From assembly GCA_016780665.1 (NCBI GenBank), contig JADHLM010000039.1:1-9749 (forward strand): 9,749 nt of DNA. The letters are read 5' to 3'. This DNA is from Hyphomicrobiales bacterium (GTDB taxonomy: Bacteria > Pseudomonadota > Alphaproteobacteria > Rhizobiales > TMED25). Below, in pieces: positions 1 through 5,719 of the stretch. The notes under the pieces were generated by a model. That model was not told the origin of the DNA. It saw only the letters and a program-made list of their open reading frames with translations, and did no database searches. Position numbers and translations under genes: made by a program. Every line of letters starts with the position of its first letter. Position 1 is the first letter of the stretch.

Positions 1-395
1 CTACTCCAGGATCTCTTGGTGAATCATTCCAAAAATTCCAAGCATATGCATCAGCCAATGGTGTAGATCCAAATGGTGTTTATGTTGGTGAGGCATATGA
101 TGCAGCAGCATTATTAATGCTTGCAATGCAGGCAGGAGACTGTGATATAAGTGGTTGTAAAGGATCACTTGATGGAAGAAGTATCGCTGATAACATTCAA
201 AAAATTGCTAATGGATCAGGTCCTAAAATTTATGCAGGTGAACTTGCTAAAGGACTTAGATTATTGCAAGCTGGTAATTCAATTAACTATCAGGGAGCCA
301 GTGATGTAAACTTCACTGAAGTAGGTGAAGCATTTGGTCAATTCCTTGAAAAAGGCTATGTTGACGGTAAATTCGTTAATGTAGGCGCAAGATAG
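1..395 (+). CDS. Liv-type ABC transporter substrate-binding protein, C-terminal part (partial at left edge)
   Basis: This is the last ~130 residues of a periplasmic binding protein of the Peripla_BP_6 (Leu/Ile/Val/amide) family, which captures the solute and delivers it to the LivH/LivM channel. The reading frame is open from base 3 to the TAG at 393-395, so the start and signal peptide lie outside the window. Family hallmarks are the stretch GEAYDAAALLMLAMQAG near the start of the visible part, the DGRSIADNIQKIA helix, and the C-terminal INYQGASDVNFTEVGE, the usual 'Y-x-G-x-S/T-x-x-x-F-x-x-x-G' segment close to the end of these proteins. Two cysteines (in GDCDISGC) could form a disulfide in the periplasm. 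The gene converges on livM of the opposite strand, so it is transcribed separately from the permease and ATPase genes that probably serve it. The substrate cannot be read from this fragment; amino acids, amides or urea-like compounds are all possible. Confidence 0.88.
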   Translation, partial: TPGSLGESFQKFQAYASANGVDPNGVYVGEAYDAAALLMLAMQAGDCDISGCKGSLDGRSIADNIQKIANGSGPKIYAGELAKGLRLLQAGNSINYQGASDVNFTEVGEAFGQFLEKGYVDGKFVNVGAR

Positions 396-403
396 GTTAG
401 TTT

Positions 404-435
404 ATATCACCCCACATTCTAATGTGGGGTGATAT
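404..435. terminator. Perfect 15-bp hairpin between convergent genes, likely bidirectional terminator
   Basis: The arm at 404-418 (ATATCACCCCACATT) is exactly complementary to 421-435 (AATGTGGGGTGATAT) around a two-base centre, so in RNA probably a four-base loop. The core holds a CCCCAC/GTGGGG block that stands out in this AT-rich sequence. It starts 8 bases after the stop of the binding-protein gene and abuts the livM stop codon (436-438). A symmetric stem can act on transcripts from both sides. A clear U-tract is missing on either strand, so it may work as a weak or factor-assisted terminator, or as a 3'-end stabiliser of both mRNAs. Confidence 0.75.
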
Positions 436-1803
436 CTAACTTTTAATAATCTTTTCAGGTAATAAACCTTTTGGCCTGTATCGCATTACAACCAACAAAC
501 CAAGACCCATCATCAAATATCTAAAATAAGGGATGCTATCAATTAAATGAATTTTTAATTGATTTGTGTTATCGACTTGGCTCATTAGTGTGTTTATCAA
601 AAATAGTGCGGCTGGTGCCGATTCAATCCAGATGAACCAGACAACGAAAGCTCCGAGAATAGCACCATAATTGTTACCAGTTCCTCCTAATAGAACCATA
701 ACCCAAATTATAAAAGTGTATCTCAATGGTTGGTAGCTAGCAGGTGTGAAAAGACCATCATACGTAACTAACATTGCACCTGAAAAACCAATAATAGCAG
801 AGCCGATCATAAATATGTGCAAATGTCGCTTTACCACATTTTTACCCATGGCTTTTGCTGCATCTTCATTATCACGTATAGCTCTCATCATTCGGCCCCA
901 TGGAGATCTGAGTGCTTTCTCTGAAAATACTAATATCGTAATTAATACTATTGAGAAAATTATACTAAAGGATAATTTCACAAAAATACTTGATGAGGTC
1001 ATAACTAAATCATTTAGTGAAATAATCTTTTCATCAAGATTTGTGATCTTTGATAATCTTTCTTTAAATAAGAACTCAACAAAATTTATAAACCAGTCTG
1101 AATTTTGAAGATCAACTTCAAATGGGACAGGCCTCTTTAGTCCCGTAACATTCTTAACTCCTCTTGTAAGCCATTCTTCATGTTTAACAAAGGATACGAC
1201 AATACCAGAAATTAGAAGAGTTGAAATTGCAAGGTAATCAGACCGTAAACCTAGACACACTTTACCAATGATAAAGGCAACTATAGCTGCAAAGATTGCT
1301 CCAAAAAACCAAGAAAGAATTATTGGCAGGTCAAACCCACCCAAAAAACCACTGGTCGCAGCATCAATGGATTCGATTGCAGAAATTGATGGTCCTGAGG
1401 CTAATTTCATGATGGGTATTACTGAGATTACTAAAAAGAATAAAAGATAGTTTTTGTATTTAGATTGAAATTTTTGGTGTAGGTAAAAAATACCTGCAAT
1501 TAATGTAAATAGAATTAGTCCAGATAATATAATGCCAAATCCGCCTGCAGACCATGCTTCAGTCACTGGTGGTACCGAAATAACTATAGTAGCAAAACCT
1601 CCTATGGCTAAAAAGCCCATTACTCCAAAATTGATTAGACCTGAATATCCCCATTGTATGTTAACACCCATAGACATTACTGCAGAAATTAAGCAAAGAT
1701 TGAGAATGGCAAGAGCGACTCCCCAAGATTGCAAGAATCCAACCATAATAAGAAGTAGTGCCATCACTCCAAAAGCAAGTTTAACATCAAGATTATTTCT
1801 CAA
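436..1803 (-). CDS. livM: Liv-type ABC transporter permease LivM
   Basis: This is an inner-membrane channel subunit that pairs with LivH and is driven by LivG/LivF. At 455 residues it is on the long side for LivM. About ten hydrophobic segments are visible (for example ~10-45, 55-78, 88-107, 118-134, 158-183, 188-206, 272-294, 327-347, 361-403, 426-442). Family motifs are GYSGLINFG (52-60), the cytoplasmic ATPase-contact loop RAIRDNEDAAKAMG (307-320), LLGGTGNNYGAILGAF (371-386) and the closing RYRPKGLLPE (441-450). Extra length comes from polar stretches at ~135-157 and ~230-270. The start is TTG: it overlaps the livH stop as TTGA and has an AAGGGAA ribosome site 7 bases upstream, whereas the first ATG (residue 14) lies inside the first membrane helix. 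It is the last gene of the operon and ends at the hairpin. The Liv family is secure, the solute is not. Confidence 0.9.
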   Translation of the reverse strand: MRNNLDVKLAFGVMALLLIMVGFLQSWGVALAILNLCLISAVMSMGVNIQWGYSGLINFGVMGFLAIGGFATIVISVPPVTEAWSAGGFGIILSGLILFTLIAGIFYLHQKFQSKYKNYLLFFLVISVIPIMKLASGPSISAIESIDAATSGFLGGFDLPIILSWFFGAIFAAIVAFIIGKVCLGLRSDYLAISTLLISGIVVSFVKHEEWLTRGVKNVTGLKRPVPFEVDLQNSDWFINFVEFLFKERLSKITNLDEKIISLNDLVMTSSSIFVKLSFSIIFSIVLITILVFSEKALRSPWGRMMRAIRDNEDAAKAMGKNVVKRHLHIFMIGSAIIGFSGAMLVTYDGLFTPASYQPLRYTFIIWVMVLLGGTGNNYGAILGAFVVWFIWIESAPAALFLINTLMSQVDNTNQLKIHLIDSIPYFRYLMMGLGLLVVMRYRPKGLLPEKIIKS

Positions 1804-2810
1804 ATTACTTTTCCCTTAAAAATGCCATTGGGTCTGTATATTAGAACTGTTACGAGTATCGCAAAGGATATCGCAAACTTATAGTCTGTTGATATATACT
1901 GAACCAAGCTACTTGGTTCTAACTGCTCTGGTAAAATATATACTAAAAATTTCTTATATGCATATGTGAGTCCTATCTCTGTGAAGGCGATCACAAACCC
2001 CCCATAAAATGCGCCGAGAGGATTTCCTATTCCACCTACAATGGTTGCTGCAAAAATAGGTAATAAATTATTCCAATATGATAATGGTTTGAAACTCTTA
2101 TCTAAACAATAGAGAGTACCCGCAATTGTAGCAAGAATTGATACAATAACCCAAGTGTAAATTATTATTTTTGTTGGATCTATTCCTGACAGGAGAGCTA
2201 GGTCCTCATTATTTGAATATGCTCTCATTGATTTTCCAGTTTTAGTTTTATTGAGAAAATAAAATAGGATTGAACAAGTGATTATTGTCGTTATGAAAGT
2301 AATAACTTGAGTGGATTTTAGAGCTATGCCTTCATTTAATCCAGACATTTTCTTGAATTCACCAGCCTTAATTATGAATCTAGCTCCATCCATAAATATT
2401 ACATCACCGGGACCAATTATAATCCTAACTATCGCATTTAAGATGAACATAACTCCGATACTGACAACAATAAGTATTACTGGTTCACTTTTCTTATCTC
2501 TGTAATATTTGAATACTGTCTTATCAAAAAATAAGCTTAATATGATTGTTGCAATTATTCCGATAGGTAATGCCAGTAATGCGGTAGGTAAGAAACCAAG
2601 AGTGATACCTAGTGATTGTAAATACCAAGTAGTCAGTATAACAACCATTGTTGCAAATGCCATTAAATCGCCATATGCAAAATTTGCGAACCTCAGAACC
2701 CCATATATAAGTGTGACACCTATGGCACCTAACGCAAGCTGTGATCCATATGTTAATGCCGGCACGATTATATAATTGGTCAAAAGTGCAATTGCGTTTA
2801 AAAAATCCAT
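1800..2810 (-). CDS. livH: Liv-type ABC transporter permease LivH
   Basis: This is the second inner-membrane channel subunit of the Liv importer. At 336 residues it is somewhat longer than the usual ~300. The N-terminal signature GVTLIYGVLRFANFAYGDLM (31-50) matches the family pattern of a loop and helix rich in G, N, F and D. The ATPase-contact loop is at 191-214 (TGKSMRAYSNNEDLALLSGI, then D-P-T-K), and AATIVGGIGNPLGAFYGG (254-271) is the typical late-helix motif. The C-terminus IYRPNGIFKGK (324-334) parallels the RPKGL end of LivM. Hydrophobic segments lie near 13-36, 46-66, 72-95, 110-133, 167-186, 215-236, 249-283 and 311-325. The extra length is a polar loop at ~284-310, likely periplasmic. 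ATG follows directly on the livF stop (TAAATG) with GGGTGG 4 bases upstream. Confidence 0.92.
   Translation of the reverse strand: MDFLNAIALLTNYIIVPALTYGSQLALGAIGVTLIYGVLRFANFAYGDLMAFATMVVILTTWYLQSLGITLGFLPTALLALPIGIIATIILSLFFDKTVFKYYRDKKSEPVILIVVSIGVMFILNAIVRIIIGPGDVIFMDGARFIIKAGEFKKMSGLNEGIALKSTQVITFITTIITCSILFYFLNKTKTGKSMRAYSNNEDLALLSGIDPTKIIIYTWVIVSILATIAGTLYCLDKSFKPLSYWNNLLPIFAATIVGGIGNPLGAFYGGFVIAFTEIGLTYAYKKFLVYILPEQLEPSSLVQYISTDYKFAISFAILVTVLIYRPNGIFKGKVI
1811..1817 (-). promoter_or_regulatory. Ribosome binding site deciding the TTG start of livM
   Basis: On the minus strand AAGGGAA lies 7 bases before the TTG at 1803-1801. It sits inside the last codons of livH, where the TTGA overlap suggests translational coupling. 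No comparable site precedes the next in-frame ATG, which supports TTG as the true start. Confidence 0.6.
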
Positions 2811-3512
2811 TTAACCACCCAAAAAAGATTTTCTAATTTCATTATCATTAAGAAGATAATCTCCAGCACCTGCGTAAGCATTTCTTCCAGTTACAAGTAT
2901 ATAACCTCGATCTGATATAGCCAGAGCCTGCCTAGCATTTTGTTCAACCATTAATACAGCTATATTTTGTTTTTTAATATTTAAAATATGTTCAAATATC
3001 TCATCCATAACAACTGGTGATACACCAGCAGTTGGTTCATCTAACATCAAAACTTTAGGATTGGTCATTAGGGCTCTTGCAAGCGCAACTTGTTGACGTT
3101 GACCACCAGATAGCTCTCCTGCTAACTGATCTTTTTTTTGATTCATGATAGGAAACAAGTCATACATTTCTTCAATACGAGCTAGGATATTACCATCATT
3201 TAAGAATGCTCCCATCTCAAGGTTTTCTTTCACAGTCAATTCAGTAAAAATATTATTAGTTTGAGGAACAAATGAAATTCCTGCCTTTATTCGTTCTTGT
3301 GTTTTTAATTTTGTAATATCTTTTCCATCAAGAATTACTTCACCCTCCTTTAAATTTAAAATCCCAAGCATAGCTTTCATTGCTGTCGATTTACCTGCGC
3401 CATTTGGTCCTAGAATTGATACAATCTCACCCTGGTTAACTTCAAAGCTGCATTCTTCTATGATATTTACACCACCATAACCTCCAGTTAAATTTCTTGC
3501 AGAAAAATACAT
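2811..3512 (-). CDS. livF: Liv-type ABC transporter ATP-binding protein LivF
   Basis: This cytoplasmic ATPase energises the LivHM channel as a heterodimer with LivG. It has 233 residues, the normal LivF length. Motifs in order are Walker A GPNGAGKST (35-43), Q-loop Gln84 in FVPQ, the signature LSGGQ (134-138), Walker B VLMLDEP (154-160) with catalytic Glu159, and the D-loop region after TAGVSP. The usual H-loop histidine is Gln191 in MVEQN, which is characteristic of LivF rather than a defect. The C-terminus ending EIRKSFLGG is the LivF-type tail (compare RSAYLGG in E. coli LivF). The ATG overlaps the livG stop by one base (TAATG), with a GAGG ribosome site about 12 bases upstream. Overlap on one side and zero spacing to livH on the other indicate one polycistronic message. 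Confidence 0.94.
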   Translation of the reverse strand: MYFSARNLTGGYGGVNIIEECSFEVNQGEIVSILGPNGAGKSTAMKAMLGILNLKEGEVILDGKDITKLKTQERIKAGISFVPQTNNIFTELTVKENLEMGAFLNDGNILARIEEMYDLFPIMNQKKDQLAGELSGGQRQQVALARALMTNPKVLMLDEPTAGVSPVVMDEIFEHILNIKKQNIAVLMVEQNARQALAISDRGYILVTGRNAYAGAGDYLLNDNEIRKSFLGG

Positions 3513-4288
3513 TATTTTTTTATACCTCTACCCAAATATGACTCAATAACTACGTTATTACTCTTGATCTCATTGGATGATCCTTTGAAAAGCACCGATC
3601 CCTCTGCTAAGACAATTATAGGGTTACAAAGTCTGCTGATTAGTTCAAAGTCATGCTCAATCATACAGAATGTATAGCCTTTTTCTTTGTTCAATCTTTC
3701 TATTGAGTCTGCAATATCATTTAATAACGTTTTGTTGACACCTGCTCCAACCTCATCAAGAAACACTATTTTTGCGTCAACCATCATAGTTCTTGCTAAT
3801 TCTAGAAGTTTTTTTTGACCTCCTGACAAGTTACCTGCCAATTCATTCTTTAAATGATCAATTTTTAGAAATTCAAGTACTTCAAAGGCTTTATTCCTTA
3901 TAATTTCATCTTCTTCATTAATTTTTTTTCTATTCAGTAATGAGTAGAGTAAGTTCTCTCCTTTTTGATTACCTGGCACAACCATTAAATTCTCTAATAC
4001 AGTCATATTTGTGAATTCATGTGCAATTTGAAACGTTCTTAACATTCCTAGAGAAAATAGCTCGTAGGACTCGAGTCCTGTTATATCCATACTATTATAA
4101 AAAACAGAACCTTCTTCAGGTTTTAAGTGTCCGGTTATCACATTAAATAGGGTGCTTTTCCCTGATCCATTAGGGCCAATAATACCAGTTATCGAATTTT
4201 CTATGATATCAATATTGCAATTATTTAATGCCACAAGTCCACCAAATCTTTTGGTCAGATTTCTAACACTTAATATCGTATTACTCAT
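3512..4288 (-). CDS. livG: Liv-type ABC transporter ATP-binding protein LivG
   Basis: This is the second ATPase of the Liv importer, with 258 residues from the ATG at 4288. Motifs are Walker A GPNGSGKST (38-46), Q-loop Gln87 in RTFQ, the signature LSGGQ (154-158), Walker B IVFLDE (174-179) and H-loop His212 in MIEHD. The inserted segment at ~105-130 and the C-terminal VIESYLGRG are typical of LivG. The residue after the Walker B glutamate is Val (DEVGAG) rather than the usual Pro of DEP; I believe this also occurs in other alphaproteobacterial LivG proteins. An in-frame GTG two codons earlier (4294) is possible, but GGGTGA overlaps it and sits just before the ATG, so ATG is preferred. It is the first gene of the liv block, 69 bases after the 186-aa membrane protein gene on the same strand, so it may be read through from there. 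Confidence 0.93.
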   Translation of the reverse strand: MSNTILSVRNLTKRFGGLVALNNCNIDIIENSITGIIGPNGSGKSTLFNVITGHLKPEEGSVFYNSMDITGLESYELFSLGMLRTFQIAHEFTNMTVLENLMVVPGNQKGENLLYSLLNRKKINEEDEIIRNKAFEVLEFLKIDHLKNELAGNLSGGQKKLLELARTMMVDAKIVFLDEVGAGVNKTLLNDIADSIERLNKEKGYTFCMIEHDFELISRLCNPIIVLAEGSVLFKGSSNEIKSNNVVIESYLGRGIKK

Positions 4289-4357
4289 AATCACCCAAAC
4301 AATAGTATATAAGATATTATCATAGTCTTTTTTTTATAGCTTTGATATGAAAGACAT

Positions 4358-4918
4358 TTATACAAGTTTTTTCTTTATAAATCTCATTATTGATAAGACT
4401 AAACCAATAATTATTAATAAGATGACCGCTAGAGATATAATCCATTTTATCATATTAGAGTAAGAGGCAAGTTGTGAGTAAAGTGGTTGAATTGTTTCTG
4501 TTTTGAGATAATTGTAGGAAATGAGGGCAATATTTAAATTTTCTATCCAATCAAACAAGACTTGTGCGAATGGTGTTAAATTAAAAATCCTAAGCTTTTT
4601 TTTAAAAGGTTTGAATAAGTAAGATAACCAAAGAGTATACATTGTGCCATATAAAATGCCAAATAAACTATCCCAGATGAGGTTGAAATTGATATATGAC
4701 TGGATCATTTCATTTGTTCGTATGGATAGATAAATGAGGATTTCTGCTTCTCCAAATCCAAACATAGTTCCCAGTGACTTAGGCATTTCATCAATAATCT
4801 CAAAAGGCGCAGATTTAGGATCTAAAACGTTTATGAGATAAGCAAGGAATACTATAGTTGCTAAACTGGCAATAATAAATGATGATTTGTTATAGAAAAA
4901 TTTTGATATTTTATTCAT
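4358..4918 (-). CDS. Four-helix membrane protein of unknown function
   Basis: This is a 186-residue integral membrane protein with no signal for cleavage. Helices are likely at 13-31, 78-101, ~113-136 and 158-178, with a basic C-terminus (MRFIKKKLV) that suggests a cytoplasmic tail. A polar 45-residue segment separates helices 1 and 2. Charged and polar residues inside or next to the membrane stand out: Asp83 and Tyr90-Gly91 in IWDSLFGILYG, Pro116, Asp123 and Glu126-Asn127 in LFDWIENLNIAL, and Lys158 at the start of the last helix. I recall a similar D...YG / P...DxxEN / K pattern in uncharacterised small membrane proteins of other bacteria, but cannot confirm a family. An AAGAG ribosome site precedes the ATG. 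The gene lies 23 bases after the 128-aa gene and 69 bases before livG on the same strand. There is no evidence that it belongs to the transporter. Confidence 0.75.
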   Translation of the reverse strand: MNKISKFFYNKSSFIIASLATIVFLAYLINVLDPKSAPFEIIDEMPKSLGTMFGFGEAEILIYLSIRTNEMIQSYINFNLIWDSLFGILYGTMYTLWLSYLFKPFKKKLRIFNLTPFAQVLFDWIENLNIALISYNYLKTETIQPLYSQLASYSNMIKWIISLAVILLIIIGLVLSIMRFIKKKLV

Positions 4919-4941
4919 TTTGCTACTCTTAAAATGTTTTA

Positions 4942-5328
4942 TTAAAAAGTTATCAGTTTGTATAACATAAGATAATAATCAACTTTATTAAATGTCTCCA
5001 GTGTTTGAATGTTGAGTGATATTAAATATAAATAGACAAAGAAATTAAATAATGCACTAAAATCAACTATGAAATGCTTCAATTTAGTTTTGTGATTATA
5101 AAAATAATAATTAATAGTGGCAAGAATCAAGATTGTAGCAATTAATGCCCAAATAAATCTCAGCACGCAATAAATTAAGCAAACGGATATCAATACAATA
5201 ATTAGATATCTAAATTGAACGTTATATGTGTTTATAAAAAAATTACTAATGGAATATATAAAAAGGTAAATAATAATTGCATCACGAATGCATGTATAAA
5301 TATGTCTTTTACTAAACGATGGCATCAT
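4942..5328 (-). CDS. Small hydrophobic membrane protein, unknown function
   Basis: This 128-residue protein is rich in Ile, Leu, Tyr and Phe. Hydrophobic stretches at about 16-33, 40-58, 60-77 and 86-108 suggest three or four transmembrane helices. The N-terminus (SFSKRH) and the loop NHKTKLKH are basic, which by the positive-inside rule puts both in the cytoplasm. I do not recognise a family. The start overlaps the stop of the upstream DUF4174-like gene as ATGA, a layout typical of translational coupling, so the two are probably co-expressed and may work together. A second ATG follows immediately (5325). The reading frame is long for AT-rich DNA and begins exactly at the overlap, which supports a real gene, but the low-complexity hydrophobic sequence makes this the least certain coding call of the window. 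Confidence 0.6.
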   Translation of the reverse strand: MMPSFSKRHIYTCIRDAIIIYLFIYSISNFFINTYNVQFRYLIIVLISVCLIYCVLRFIWALIATILILATINYYFYNHKTKLKHFIVDFSALFNFFVYLYLISLNIQTLETFNKVDYYLMLYKLITF

Positions 5329-5651
5329 TGATTTAGATGTCTTCTTCTCATTGGCATTGCATCAATAATATTGAACAAATTATCAATAATATCAGTGTTT
5401 TGTGAGTATTTTTTAATAGACCCATCAAGTCCAATTAGATAGATTCCATAACCATTTTCAGTAATTGCAAGTGCTAAATTTCCTGCAACTTTGCTCTCAA
5501 ATAGCTCAATGGATTCAAGTTTTCTCTCATGGGTGTCCTTTTGATTCTTTTTAAAAAAATCGTTTATATATTTTTGAATATTTTGATGTTCATCTGAATT
5601 ATCACGATAGTGAACGACAAGTCTTTTGTCCCATTTATACTTTTCAAGCAT
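5325..5651 (-). CDS. DUF4174-like protein
   Basis: This 108-residue protein is similar to DUF4174 domains by pattern: the N-terminal LEKYKWDKRLVVHYRD (an 'L..y.W..R.lvv' strand), the strand-turn YLIGLDGSIKK (71-81, with the G-x-D-G turn at 74-77), and the closing IDAMPMRR (96-103), the most recognisable part of the family. DUF4174 proteins have a thioredoxin-like look but unknown function. Many are exported; this one has no signal peptide, so it should be cytoplasmic as annotated, unless the true start is further upstream, which the 68-base gap to the divergent gene does not allow. There is no clear Shine-Dalgarno site before the ATG at 5651. No cysteine is present, so a redox role of the CxxC kind is excluded. 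It is the first gene of the minus-strand series that continues through the two membrane proteins to livGFHM. Confidence 0.75.
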   Translation of the reverse strand: MLEKYKWDKRLVVHYRDNSDEHQNIQKYINDFFKKNQKDTHERKLESIELFESKVAGNLALAITENGYGIYLIGLDGSIKKYSQNTDIIDNLFNIIDAMPMRRRHLNQ

Positions 5652-5664
5652 GTGAAATTATCGG

Positions 5665-5693
5665 TTACAAATTTTGAATTTAACTGTTATAAA
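5665..5693 (+). promoter_or_regulatory. Candidate extended -10 promoter for the Gfo/Idh/MocA gene
   Basis: TTACAA (5665-5670, a poor -35) is followed after exactly 17 bases by TATAAA (5688-5693), preceded by TG at 5685-5686 to give the extended -10 form TGnTATAAA. Initiation would fall near 5700, leaving a leader of about 20 bases that contains the ribosome site AAAGGA (5707-5712). AT-rich DNA produces such matches by chance, so the call rests mainly on the position and the extended -10. A promoter for the divergent DUF4174-like gene must also lie in this 68-base gap or inside the oxidoreductase gene, but no clear one is visible. Confidence 0.4.
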
Positions 5694-5719
5694 TATAGCA
5701 GGAATGAAAGGATATTAAT

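Noticed and set aside
746..1819. Plus-strand open frames inside livM (746-1108, 1268-1450, 1532-1819)
   Set aside because: They lie wholly or almost wholly opposite a well-supported LivM frame, have no ribosome sites or family motifs, and look like antisense shadows of membrane-helix codons.
3512..4288. Assignment of the importer as a urea (Urt) system
   Set aside because: Urt permease genes and their usual urease neighbours are not seen, the gene order and the LivF/LivG tails fit the general Liv type, and the substrate cannot be read from the fragment of binding protein.
4304..4309. Possible -10 box (TATACT on the minus strand) just before livG
   Set aside because: There is no acceptable -35 at 16-18 bases, the leader would be only about 10 bases long, and such hexamers are common in AT-rich DNA. 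Read-through from the upstream genes explains livG expression equally well.
4328..4335. Run of eight T as an intrinsic terminator
   Set aside because: The T-run is on the plus strand, whereas all genes here are on the minus strand, and no stem precedes it in either direction.
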